From: Macquaria australasica
Lineage: Eukaryota > Chordata > Actinopteri > Centrarchiformes > Percichthyidae
DNA: 64,000 bases
Direction: 5' to 3'
Assembly (NCBI GenBank): GCA_005408345.1
Contig: SEMN01000041.1
Coordinates: 1,605,501-1,669,500 of the forward strand
A program made the position numbers and the translations under genes. Position 1 is the first letter of the stretch, and every line of letters begins with the position of its first letter. This document shows positions 1 to 12,200 of this stretch, piece by piece. The notes under the pieces were generated by a model that saw nothing but the letters and a program-made list of their open reading frames with translations, was not told the origin of the DNA and made no database searches.

Positions 1-256
1 GAACAATTGCAGTTTATGCAATAAATGCTGATATGTGGCAGGTGAATATCCTGTGCATATAGCGTATGTCTGTTCCTATTAAAATAAGCACAAATAAATA
101 GAATGACTATGGCTCAACGTGAACCCTAAACAAAGGTGAACAATATTAGCAATAGGCACACAAATCAAATGTGAACATATAATTATATAAATTGTATAAG
201 AACAAACAAAGCAAGGCAAAGAAGTAGTAAAACCTGGAATTTAGTTTTAATCTTAC

Positions 257-329
257 CTTGAAAAGTAAAGAAAAGTAAAATGGCCAGGAAAACTGCGCTT
301 GATCTCCCAAATTCATCCTGCCACGTCAT
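257..329 (-). CDS. Probable first coding exon of a secreted or membrane protein (partial)
   Basis: On the minus strand an ATG at 329-327 opens 24 codons plus one base and runs straight into a splice donor, GTAAGA, at 256-251. The peptide starts MTWQDEFGRSS and continues with a hydrophobic stretch (AVFLAILLFFTF) typical of a signal peptide core. Bases before the ATG (AAA) give a good start context. The rest of the gene would lie left of position 1. From memory, human ETFB is followed on the same strand by VSIG10L, an Ig-domain membrane protein, so a vsig10-like gene is possible. That is inference from gene order only; nothing here identifies the family. Too short for certainty, and it could be chance. 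Confidence 0.5.
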
Positions 330-3300
330 TTTAGGACGACAGCCGAGAAGCTCACGAATTCAAGAGTACCTTTTCACAAGGTAAAGAGTCAGCTGATATT
401 TAAGTTATATTCCCAGCGCATACAAGCAAAGAAACGTCCTTCGCGTCTTGCACAGCAGTGGCTGAACCGCCTGTGTGTCCTCCTGTGTGCTCTCGAGCTG
501 GAGCTGTCAGCGGGGCGCGTGAGTAGCTCACCTGTGCTGATTTCAAAGCCTTAATTGCGCACGTGAGGCCACGCCCCTCATCTACTTTCACTTAACAGTA
601 CCTGCTTTATTTGAAAGAAGCCAATATTATATCAATTTACAATGTATTTCCTTTAAATAGGGCACATGATGATATAAAGGGCCTATGGTGATGTATTTAT
701 TAGGCACACAGGTACATCCATAACATGTGTAGGCTACACCCAGCGAAAAATAAATCCAGGCTTATACAAAAGCCCTGCCTGCAATATATTTATGGAGACC
801 TTAAAGTGTAATAAATAAGACAATTTGAAATGAATAAATACAAGTAGCCTATAAATGATATTGTGAAATAATCCAGTAAATGTTTAAAACTGTTTAAAGC
901 CCATTATTATTTAATGTATTTTATCCTGCTTCTTTTCACAATAAGAGTTTATTTAATTTCAGCTGTTTCTAAAGATTTAAAATAAATAAATAAATGAGTT
1001 CTGACATAAAGAAGAAAAAACTTGTTAGAGCTGATATGTTTGTTGATTTCATATTATCTAATCCAATACTGGAATGAAATTAAAATGACCTGAAATAAAC
1101 TGTTGCTATTGTGACAAGAAGCAAGAGGAAATAACATTTCATAATAATGAGCTGAGTTTTAAAAATGTATCAAATTATTGCACAATTTCATGGTTATATT
1201 CAATATATAACACTTTGGGTCTCCATTTTCATTCATGTTAAATTTGCTTTGTTTTGGTTACAACTGTTTCAGAAAGGTGTCAACTTTATGTTTATTTGTG
1301 GTGCTTGTGTTTCTAATATTTTGTCCACCCCATTAATATCAGGCTAAATATTAGAAACAACCCTCAATATAGCGCAATACAATTCCACAGCAGCACAAAC
1401 TGCAGCCTATAAAAGGATCATACAGTTGAATCAACACCTCTCAAAAACATTTTCAATAAAAACGGAACATTATAACCTTCATGAAGGAAGGATTTACTGC
1501 AGGATTTTTGTAGTATTTTGTAGTGGCCAAATATAATGTTGCATGGTGTTGTACGGCAAGAACACTGCTTCAGCAATAATAAATCCACCAGGATGAAACA
1601 CTTGATCCAATAAATCCTCTGGTCTCACCACCACTTCTACAACGAATATACCACAATTTGTTACCCATTTACAGGTGTTACCAATGTCACTACATTGGTA
1701 CTTACATGTTGTCAAAAAGTTCACAGCGTGTTGAAAATGACATGATTTTTTTGGACAGTAAAAAGGTGCATTTTCTCTTGCCCAGTCCCAATAATTGCAG
1801 GTCTCTCAGTTACAGGAATGGCAACATCTGTCCAGTTACACTGTTATTGTGAGTTCAAACCAAAGGAAATGCCAAAGGAACAGTCACAGGTGTATTTAGA
1901 TATGAAAAAGACGGGCTGCTTTATTGTCATGGTGATGTTCTGCACAATCAACACAAATTTGAGGCGCTTATGGTAAAATTCTCATTTCTGATCATCTTCC
2001 CTTGCTCATACTGAGAGACACCGTCTAGACAGTCCTGACACCCAGTTACAATTACACAAACTATACAAATTACCAGTAGACATGACGCTAATCTTGAAGG
2101 ACATAATCTCAACATGTTCAGGTCCATATTTACATATATCATTTACAAAAACTGCACCTCTAACATGTGTGACTACAGATATACAAGATTAAACAGCTGA
2201 GCCAAGAAGCTGTTGGTATCGTACTGGTGGTGTGAATGTACAGTGCAATACAAACAGCATGAATGACAGGAAGTTTCTAGGTTTAAATTATTGCATAAAG
2301 ACTGCTCGTCTAAAGTTAGATTAGTAGCCTATGATACAGATGAACCACCCATGTAAGTTATTAATGCAGTACAAGACAAGATGATCCTTTTGGGGTTGTC
2401 TGGGTTTGCTGCAGGACAGTGTTTCTCAGTACTCCTCCTCTCCTGTCAGTACCTCCGTGCATATCCTCAGGACTCACAGTCTCAAACAGAGGGATTAGAC
2501 CGATAGATAAGCTAGTCCTCCAGGTGTGCTTTTGTAATACAGTCCAGGTATTCATTCTCGAATCTCTAAGTCCTGCAAGGAGAGAAGAGAATGTAGATAC
2601 GTAATTCAAAACAAGAGTTGAAATTAAAATCTTTAATTAGTTTTGCTTCCGTCACCACAAGACACTCTTTGTCAAAGCAATTAATTCGGGGGGTTTTTAA
2701 CAATGAGGAGATGGTGATATAAAGGATATTAACATTAATATTAATATTCCAAGCAAACAATTCTATCATTCATCACAAGAGGTAGATTTGCTGCATGCAT
2801 ACACAAGCCTGAAATGTATCAAGTCATAATCACGAGGCAGACATAGGCTTTTCAAGAACAGTGAATTTTTTGGTATACAGTGTTTTGCTACAAATATTCA
2901 GTAACAATTCACTGCCCCCTTTCCTAGAAAACCGTAAAATAAAACATGGCGTATTGTCCACCCAAAAACATAAATATTGAATATGCATATTTTAACGTTA
3001 AGAAGAAACTGAAAAACGTGGTAGAAGGCCAATATATCATCTAATGTCTAAGATCAGTAACAATTAGTTATGATTAGCTGACAGAAAATCAATCTGCAAA
3101 CTATCCTTTTCTAAAAGTAATTTTCTAATAAAAACACCAAACATTCTTTGGTTCCAGCTGCTCTGATGTGAGGATTTGCTGGGGTTTTTTCAGTTCAATA
3201 TCATTGTAAATTAAATATCTATGGGTTTGTGACTGATGGTTGGACAAAACAGGACATTTGAAGACATCACTTTGGGCTCTGAGAACTTGTAATAGACATT

Positions 3301-3582
3301 TTCCACTTTTTTTCTGACAATTTACAGACTAAACTATCAATCAATCAATAAAAACATTTCACAGATTGTTAATAAAAATAAGTGTTAGTTGTAGCCTGTG
3401 CTGACATAATAAAATATATCTTTAGAAAATAAATTAGTTTGATAGTAAATCTGCAGGATCCTTGCTAAAAATATGTACTGATATATTTAGTTTGTTATAA
3501 TAATCTAGTTTTGGTAAGGCTCTACAGTGATACTCACCCGTCTGCTAAGTTCTGCACTCCCCTGCGTATGCTCCTAATGCCT
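330..3582. other. Intergenic, left of etfb; no gene seen
   Basis: AT-rich sequence with a GC-richer block at about 420-600 that could be the promoter of the minus-strand exon at 257-329. No open frame in this stretch looks coding: those present are short, lack splice support and resemble no family I know. The etfb 3' UTR must occupy the part just left of 3583, but I do not see a canonical AATAAA on the minus strand close to the stop codon. Confidence 0.5.
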
Positions 3583-6500
3583 CTATATCCTCCCTGCCTC
3601 CTTCAGTTTGCCCACCAGGTCCTCCACCGTCTCCACCTTCATCCCTGTCTGTCTCTGTGGGGGCTCATCCACTCTCAACACCTCCAACCGTGATGTGAGG
3701 TCCACCCCTAAGTCTGCAGGCTTCACATTAGCGATCTTCTTCTTCTTGGCTTTCTGAAAGTAGAAAAACACAGGAGAACGGTAGTATACAGATTCTGTAC
3801 TACTTAATACTTTGGAAACAAAGTGCTTCAAACAGACAGTTGTCAATCTAACAATTATGAAAAGAGAATGCAAACGTATTTCATGCCTTCTTCTTGCCTC
3901 TTGCGTTTCCCTGCTACCTACCATGATATTAGGCAGGGTGGCATATCTGGGGGTGTTGAGTCGAAGGTCTGCCGTAACCACTGCTGGTGTGTTGATCTTA
4001 ATAGTTTCCAGGCCACCATCAATTTCTCTCACCACTTTAACCTTGTCTCCTTCCAATGACACTTCTGATGCAAAGGTACCCTGCAATATGAAGACGCAGT
4101 ATGAATTCATGAAATTAAATACATAAACAATAGGAACTATTGTCAAAACGGCTCATCTGGAAAAAAGGAAAAACTGTTCATGAGACAGTCGATGTGTTCC
4201 ATCTGCTGGTTGGACTGTGTAACTACACTTTAACTGTTAATGATCCAGGGTAAATGTGTCTTAAGAATGAAATATTGACTATAAGAGCTCAGGGGGTAAA
4301 TAACGGTCATAATCAATATATGAAAACGACAGAGCAAATTTGAAAATGGTGGTAACTTTGGACATTAGCTGGTTAAAACGTGTGTATTTACATTATAATC
4401 TGTGCCTCAGACTGCTCAAACTGCAAACTGTGAGATAACATGTCAACAAAGTGCTCCACCTATTGGCCAGAAGAACTTCACCTCAACTGTCCAAGCAGCC
4501 TTTGACCTGCTATGCAGATCTGTGCAGGATCACTGTAGCTCTCACTGACTCAAACTAGTCTCCGCTAACTTTGATAAGGCAGTCTGGGGATTGGCACAGC
4601 CTGATATCAGCACCGCTACGTTACACATTTGACACTAAAGACAAACAGAAAAACTGGAAATTTAGGTAATCATTTACAGTAATCACTAAAGAGTTAGACC
4701 ATTATTAGGTCAAAACAGGCTGTTCTTATTTTTGGGACAGTTTCGCAAGGTCCCGTTGACAATAACTGCATTAAAATTAGAACTCACCTGAGGCCAGTCC
4801 AGTAAGGCTGCTGTCATCTGGCCAGTCTGATTGCAGTCATCATCGATGGCCTACGAAAGCAACACAAGTCATTAAATGAAGGTAACAGTAGTGCAAGACC
4901 TGAGTATCCATCACAGTGGGAGAGCAGGAAGTGTGATCTGATTTTAAATGAGGATGGAGAGTGAAATTAATCCAGGTTTTTTTTTTAACCTGTTTGCCAA
5001 GGATGACGAGTTGAGCGTCCTCCTTTTTGGCCAAAGCAGCCATGATCTTGGAGACCTGCAGGGGTCCAAGGGTTTCATAGTCTTTCCCAGACACTTCCAC
5101 ATGAATGCCACGGTCTGCTCCCATGGCAAGGGCGGTACGGATGGTCTCCTAAGTGAGGGAGAAATACGGGTCAAAGAACTTGTATTAGGTGGAATTAGAA
5201 TAATTGGGTGGTGCTGCTCCCGAATTAAAATTTGTTACCAAACCCAAAGGGATTACAACACAATGTGGTAGGGCCTCAAATGTATCTCCTTATTAATAAA
5301 TGTAACAATAACAACTAAGTTTGCCCTGATTAATTTCAGTATGACTAATTAAACATTATGGATCTGAAATCCTGGTTATACATCACTGGTTGTTGTAATT
5401 ATGCTCAGTTTATATACATGGAATTCCAACAATTTTTTTAAATAAAAAGTATAATATAAGTAAATACAGGCCAGGCCTGCACCCTGGTTTGGCCAAAACT
5501 GACAATTATTATGAAATTATTTTATAATGATATCTGCAACACAGGGAATTGACACATTAAATAAAGTGATTTTTATCCAATTGCACTGCTTGAATATGCA
5601 TGGAATGATAATTGATTTTCAATTATTACTGTCCAATTGTTTATATATCATTTCTTTTAATCAGTATTTGTGACATTATATCAACACTTAATTACAGCAT
5701 GATTCCTCTAAAAGATTATTAAAAATTAAGCTGAAGCAAAGCAAAAAACTATAAGAGTGAAAGCGTTAGAAAGAAGCCCTCCAAAAGTAGGCAACCTGCC
5801 ACACCACGTTGTATTTCTCCAGGACATTGATTAACAAGGCAGGGGTTGGAGTCTGGCCCCCATCTCACCCACCTGTGCTTGCTGTGGCCCGCAGCTGACA
5901 GCCACAACCTCCTTAATAAGCTTCTTCTCCTTCAGCTTGACCGCTTCCTCCACAGCGATCTCACAGAAGGGGTTCATTGAGTGTTTAACGCCATCAGTCA
6001 CCACGGCACTGTTGTCCGGCTTAACACGAATCTGAGGAGGAAGAAGACCGCAGGACAGAGTCACTACTACGGGGGTGCCAGATGACAAACAATCCAGATA
6101 GCCTGGATTCTAGGGCAAACTGTCAGACACGATGATGGACTCACACAGGAAGTGAGCCAGTAAAGTGTCTAAAGTCTAGTGATGCATGTTTAAACAGGAG
6201 CCCTGTAGCTGGCAAAATATGTCTTCATCTTTGGAAGAGCCCTCATCTCATCTTTTATTGCTCTGCATTGCTCTACTATTGGACAAACATTAAACATGTA
6301 TTCTGGAAAAGGGGTCTGGTGTTCACAAGCATGCTGTTCTGTGGGGTGATACACTATGTGGCCAAAAGTATGTGGACACCCAAACAAAGGATGTGGATAT
6401 TTCATTCCAAAACCATGGGCATTGATGTGCCGCTGTAAACAGCCTTCAATCTGCAGGGAAGGCTTGCCACAAGATTGTGAAACCTGGATGCAGGGTCAGT

Positions 6501-7282
6501 CACAAGAGCTATAGTGAGGTCAGGGCTCTGTGCCAGTCAAGTTCTTCCACAACAAACTGTGAAAAAAAAAAAACACATTTTGTTATGGACCTGGCTTTGT
6601 GCACTCACGTTCACTCATGTTGAAACAGAAGAGGGTCTTTCCCAAACTGTTGCCTGCCTATTGTAGCTTTAAGATTTTCCTGAAACAGAACTACGGGACT
6701 AAAAACAGCTGCAGACCAAAAAATACACAAAAGTATGCAGACAGGGGGTTCCACGTGCTTCTAGCCATACAGTGCCTGTATCATATAACTTTATACAAAA
6801 ATTTATATTTTCCAAATCACAGAAATTGAGTTGTGTCAGTAGTGAGCACTGGCACTGCACGGGTCCTGCAGAGGGCAGCTGAAGCAGGACTCGCAAACAC
6901 ATATCGATCAATTATCGGTTGATTATGCTTCATCTCTAGGAGGCAGTATCCCCCATTAAAAAGGTGAACGAATATTTGATTATTATACATCACTGTCTTA
7001 CAGACTGATTTAAAGCCGATTCTAGTCGTTCAGCCAGACGCCAGGTTACACAGCCTGAAAACACACCGGCTGTCCGGGGCGGCACAAGGTTATCTGTCAA
7101 ATACGTGAACAGTTTAGACGTGTTCTTGTGCTAACGCCAGCTAGCAGGACACAGAAAGTCAAGTGAGTGAGCGCAGGGGGGGGGGGGAAAGGCGAATAAG
7201 CCCGTTGAAAGAGTAAAAGGTTATTTACCTTAACGGCGTAATCAATGACACGCTTAACGCCGACGAGAACACGGCCGGACAT
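3583..7282 (-). CDS. etfb: Electron transfer flavoprotein subunit beta, six exons, complete
   Basis: Beta subunit of mitochondrial matrix ETF, which with ETFA accepts electrons from acyl-CoA and other dehydrogenases and passes them to ETF-ubiquinone oxidoreductase. Coding exons, minus strand: 7229-7282, 5873-6031, 4990-5148, 4788-4850, 3922-4080 and 3583-3753. These give 18+53+53+21+53+56 = 254 codons plus TAG; every intron lies between codons with GT-AG ends. Human ETFB is 255 aa. Start MSGRVLVGVKRVIDYAVK aligns with the human N-terminus, which has no cleavable presequence. Visible hallmarks are DGVKHSMNPFCEIAVEEAV, MGADRGIHVEV, the AIDDDCNQTGQMTA loop, and RYATLPNIM followed by KAKKKKI. That last part is the dehydrogenase recognition loop: Leu194 matches human Leu195, and Lys199/Lys202 match the human lysines methylated by ETFBKMT. 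Intron 1 (6032-7228) carries a Tc1 relic. Confidence 0.97.
6351..6655 (-). mobile_element. Tc1/mariner DNA transposon relic in etfb intron 1
   Basis: The plus-strand start, ACACTATGTGGCCAAAAGTA, is the terminal sequence I know from abundant fish Tc1-like elements. Inward on the minus strand are remnants of the transposase C-terminal half: VHKAR (from the HDNAPVHKA region) and VEELDW (from the EELDWPAQSPDL region). They lie in different frames with stops between them and the DN aspartate region is broken. The copy is truncated, lacks the N-terminal DNA-binding part and cannot encode a functional enzyme. Confidence 0.75.
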
Positions 7283-7520
7283 TGTAGCTGAAACGTTTAA
7301 CGGGCTAACGAGACAGAGTGACCGCAGTGAACCTTTACCCAGGGGGGACAGGTCGGAGTTATTTGAGGGTGATTCCAGGGGAGGGAGCCGAGAGGACTCC
7401 AGCCAATGAAAAGAGGACAGAAATGAACTCTCCCTACACCGATTGGCTAAATCGCGCTGGAAGCCGTTGTTAAACTCAACAGTCACTCAGTCGCCGCCGT
7501 GGTTTTCAGCGAGTGAACGA
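7283..7520 (-). promoter_or_regulatory. Likely etfb promoter region with two CCAAT motifs
   Basis: Sequence immediately upstream of the etfb ATG. It carries CCAAT on the plus strand at 7403-7407 and on the minus strand (ATTGG) at 7442-7446, lies in relatively CpG-rich sequence and has no TATA box. This fits a housekeeping promoter. The transcription start cannot be placed from sequence alone. Confidence 0.45.
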
Positions 7521-8340
7521 AAACTACAACTTGTTTAGGATTTTTTTTTTTTTTTGCATCTTAAATCCCCCTTGAGGCTCACTGTCGATTGCGTGGTTGT
7601 TTAAGTTGCTCAAACTTAAAAAAAAAAAAAAAAAAAAAAAAATGTATGTGTGCTCCTCATTTCTATGGTCGTAAACGAAACCCGAAGAAGAAACGTTCCG
7701 CTTTATGTGGGGCAAAGTTCACGGCGAGTGACGTAATGACGGCCTACTAGTCACTTGAACTTCAAATGACACATGTCACGTTACACATAAGGATGTAACC
7801 TATGATCACAGATTATGATTTTTAAAAACAGGTCTTCTAATATCAAAGATGGGCAGAAAAAAACTGCATAATATCTTTTATTTTTAAAGGTTTCTTGCAC
7901 ATGTGTTAAAAGATATTTGGTTTTGCCTTGCTCTTTCTCCACATCATTTGCTCATATCTTGTGCCTGACTCCTTGTTGTTTCCTTTTGTTTTCGTATTTT
8001 GATGAGCAGATGGAGAGAGAAATGAAGCGTAGCTGTAGACGCATGGGATCATCTGACAGTTGCTTTTTTTTTTTTGCCACTTCAACCTAAACTTCTCACA
8101 TTAGACCAATGTATATACCATTTTGCTTTTGCGTGTATTCAATGCAAGCCCTCACACTTCTCTTCCACTTACCATAATATCATTTCAAATTAGGGAGAGG
8201 GAGCAACATTAATCAGAAATTACAGTAATGTCTCGTTTAAAACCTTGACATAATAAAACAACAAAATAATAAAAAATAAAAAAAAACACTACATCTATTT
8301 GACAGGTATAATTACTAGTTACTTTTTGGATTAAGATTTT
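7521..8340. other. Interval between the divergent genes etfb and usf2; no gene seen
   Basis: Mostly AT-rich, with a run of about 25 A at 7618-7642 and other short homopolymers. I see no coding signal and no clear promoter motif. Together with the fish repeat to its right it separates the two divergently oriented genes. Confidence 0.5.
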
Positions 8341-8691
8341 ACAAACAAAACATGTGATCAGTATATAAAATATGATGCGGTGTTTTAGATGCGAGTACCC
8401 AAAAGAATATATAAAGCATTTAAAATTAGCACCAAGTTAACCAGCTATAACATTAAAGTACTGTTTACATGTTAGTGCATCAGTAATAATAATAAAACTC
8501 TGACAGAGCCCATTCTGACAAACGAATACTTTTATTTTTGAAACTTTGAGTACAATTTGCTGGTAATACTTTTGTACTTTTACTTAGACACTGTGAATGC
8601 AGGACTTTTACTTGTAATGGAGTATTTACACTATAGTGTGGTATCACTACTTTTACTTAAGTAAAGTATTTGAATACTTTTTCCACCACAG
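8341..8691 (-). repeat. Fish interspersed repeat (TACTTTTACTTAAGTAAAG type)
   Basis: Read on the minus strand it begins CTGTGGTGGAAAAAGTATTC, continues through ACTTTACTTAAGTAAAAGTA and TCCATTACAAGTAAAAGTCC, then a TACTGATGCACTAACATGTA segment, and runs on to about 8341. I recognise this order of motifs from a very common percomorph repeat, probably a non-autonomous DNA element. No coding capacity. The low-coordinate boundary is approximate and no target-site duplication was established. Confidence 0.7.
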
Positions 8692-9013
8692 GCGAAAGCA
8701 CCCTCCGCACACATTTAAGGGTTGCTGGATGAGTTGTCTTTCCCTGGATAAGTAATAAACTTCACAACTTTTCTAAATAACATTACAGTGTGACCGACAA
8801 GGTAGTGATGAAACAGAGAATTAAAATAACCAGAAGAAAGCCCTTAACATTAAAATAAACTCTGGAGTGGGGTGTAGGAGACTCTGCATTTTGCTAGTCC
8901 AGTTCTGAGCCAGACCAGTAAGCCATCTTTTACCCCTTAAAGATGCTTTTCCTCTTCTTTTTTGTTTTTAAATTTATAAATTGCGAGAGTTTTGTCCTTC
9001 CCACTTTCTCTTC

Positions 9014-9273
9014 AGGTGACCAGCAGTGCAGACGTGAACTCGCCCGGTGGCGTCGCGGTCAGTTTAGCGGCGACTCCTCCGGCGCCGCAGCCGACGGAGC
9101 GGCGTCACCTCCCGCATCACCCGGCGGCGGCGGCCTCCATTTTAACTTCGACACCGAGCCGCGCCTCACGTGTCCCGGGCCGTCTCCCTCACATGACCCG
9201 AGTGTTTGTTCCCGTGATCAGCGCTTCCATCTCCGCCTGTGACACCGAATTTTTTTTTTTACTTCAAACACTG
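9014..9273 (+). promoter_or_regulatory. CpG-rich usf2 5' region with E-box motifs
   Basis: Dense CpG dinucleotides (for example 9030-9180) contrast with the AT-rich flanks and mark the usf2 promoter or 5' UTR. A palindromic E-box, CACGTG, the optimal USF site, lies at 9167-9172 and a CACATG E-box at 9190-9195. A pyrimidine tract ending in CAG at about 9014 looks like a splice acceptor, so a 5' UTR intron may end there. The true transcription start is unknown. Confidence 0.5.
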
Positions 9274-12200
9274 ATGGATATGCTTGAACAGAGTCTGGAC
9301 AACTCAAGGTAACCGAGAGTCGGGCCAACGTGGCCAACTGAGACGAGCTAGCGACAACATGCTGTTTCGGGTAGCTAGTTTACGACGCCTAACCGAGGCC
9401 TGACCTTAAAAAAACAAACAAACTGTGGTCAAAACGAATTCAATCTAAAGACGGCAGTGAAGTTAGCAGGAGAAGCGGGGGACTTTGCCGGGTAGCTGAG
9501 CAGCGGGTGTCCTAGAGGACCGACGTCCGGTTGTGAACAGCTAAGTTAGCTTCAGCTAGCTGTTAAAACACAAACGACAGTGTTGTGAGATGGTGCAAGG
9601 TAACTCCAGGACGGCGGCGGTGTTGTTGTGTTTCGCATTGCGATTGTGCAGTTGGTCGACAGGCTCCTTGCAGACGTTTGCCGTCAGCTAAGGCAAAGTT
9701 GAGGGTCGCTTATTTATATTTGATTTATCCAGAATACTCGCGAACGTTGTCTGGTTTAATCTGCTTATTAAAACCGAGTTATTTGTGCTGGTTTGCAGCC
9801 AAGAAAAGCAAGAAGAGGAGGTTGTCCAGGCGTCGGAAGGTAAGAATCTGGCATATTTACCAGATGCTGTCATTGACAGCATCTGGTACCTGCACAGCAG
9901 TGATAATCTGATGAATAAAAGGTGTGTAACAAAATCTAGCATGTAATTTCCTTTTCACGGTAAACGGTACGTTTTGTTTTACGAAGCTGAACTTGGGTTT
10001 GGTCTGTCTTTACTAGTTTTCCTTCTTTTCCACTCTCTCACAACTGGCTCTTCTGCCCTCTTTCCCCCCCGCAGACGGAACAGGAGAAGAGCAGACAGCT
10101 GTTACAATAGCCAGTGTTCAGCAGGCTGCAGCATTTGGTGACCATAACATACAATATCAGTTCCGCACTGAGGGTGGTCAGGTAAGTAACTAATGGATGG
10201 AATTGTAACAGTACTTGTGATTGTTTTGTTTTTTTATTGCCAATTTCAGAAAGTGCCCCTAATAGCATATGGGCCTAGAGTTTTAGGGTAAGACTGCATC
10301 TGTTCAGCACTCACAGCAGAAAACCGAACACCCCCGAGTTACTTTAGATGTCAGGTTGAATAAATGTCCAAGGGGTGTTTGTGCAGAGACCTAATTAGCA
10401 ACTGACAGAGCTTCACAATACATTATGTATTGATGAATGGGGTTGAAAGGATTTGGTCGCATGTATAGAGCAACTTGACAGGAGATAACATGATTGTCGG
10501 TAAACACTTCACGCCACATGTATATATTCATTATTTAGAGTACTCTTTGTGATTTAGGCTTTGTCATACTGAGTCACCTCACAGTGAGGAAAAAAAAAAA
10601 GAGTGTCTCTCACGAACAGTCCTTTCTGTGTAAGGTTGCATTTTCTTGTTATGTTATTGTGTGTTTTCTCCGGATACTTTGGCCTCCTCCTCTGTTCCAA
10701 AGACAAGTCAGGAGGATAGCAGGCCTTAAATTGCCTGAAGGTATGAATGTGTGTTTTTCTTTTTCTAGTCCCATGATTGACTGGTGATCTTTGTCAATCG
10801 TGTCTCCTTGCAGTCAACTAATGTGGTATGGATGGACAATGGGACAGTGATGCAAATAAACAAATTGGAAAATGTAGTGTGACCGTCAAGTGGGGTTATC
10901 CGTATTGGGGTGATTTACACTTGGAGGGAGTTAAGTCAGTGATCCATGTGGCTTATTTGGCGTAAACAGGGCTAGTGTGAGCGATCATGTGATTCCAGTC
11001 TGGTCTGGGATTGGCAAGGGGTTGCTGTCACATGTCAGTCAGGCGGAGAGTCACATGATGGAGGGATACAAATACTGATTCTTGGAACAAACAAGCTCAT
11101 TTCCTTGACTTGTTTTAAAATTGAATTAGGCACATTCTGAAGCATAAGCATATGTGCCTGAAGCGAGATCAATGCACTGCTGAGATACTAGGCTCGACTG
11201 AACTGAAGCAATAGATATGATAAACAAATCTACAAGTCAGGTAAGCTTTTGATTTGGGCACGGTACACCTGTCACAGGGACTATTGACTATAGAGTCTCA
11301 TTCTGTTTTTTACATGTGTTTCTCTCGCCTCCTTGCAGGTGACGTATCGTGTTGTTCAGGTGACTGACCAGCACCTCGAAGGAAGAGATGATGGTGGAGG
11401 AGCAGTGAGTGTCGTCTCTACAGCCGCCTTCACTGGGGCTCCTCAGGCCGTGGCTCAGGTACCAAAATCTCCCCCATTTTTTAACAATCCAAGAGAACCC
11501 ACTGGTAATACGGACTGTTTTTAAAGACTAACTGCATGCTTTAGTCTTTCAGTAATACCACAGCCTTAAAGGATAAAGCTGGCGATATTTCAGCTTTTAT
11601 TATTCCAATCGCCTCCCTTAAGAAATTAAAACCAACAACGAGTTCATCCTGCTAACAAGTATTGTCTCTGTAGACACAGCCTGATGTCGCTCATGCCATA
11701 AAACTCCAATGTTGTCCAAACACTATTAATAACACGTGGAAGAGACATACCATTGTACTGGATGACATATTCCTTTGTTGTGATTAAAGCTGCAAGTGTG
11801 GGTAATTCCTCTGAATAAACAGTTGAGCATGTGCCTGAGCATGACGTCTGCCCGACACAGAACTACTTACAGAGATTAAGAATGCAGTTGCAGAAGTGTT
11901 TTAGAATAAGGTACAATGGCTATGTTTATAGCCAAATCCAGAACTTTTTTTTTTGGTCAGGAACCCATCAAACTTGTGTTCATTTGCAGTATACTGTTGG
12001 CTTTACTGACCTTGCTGTTATTTCAGCTAACAAGATCACTGCAACTTCTTTTTCCTCCCCTTTATCCCAGCTGTCAAACAGCACTGTGTCTTGCTTGGGG
12101 GTCTATGGGGGATACCAGTATTGAGTCTGACAGAGACCAAGGTGTGCGTTTACCTGCTGTGACTGCTCCATTGCTACTTGTTCAAGCCTCTCGTCTGTCT

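Noticed and set aside
3583..4146. A 187-codon minus-strand frame spanning the end of etfb
   Set aside because: It reads through intron 5 between exons 5 and 6; splicing at 3922 and 3753 restores the known ETFB sequence.
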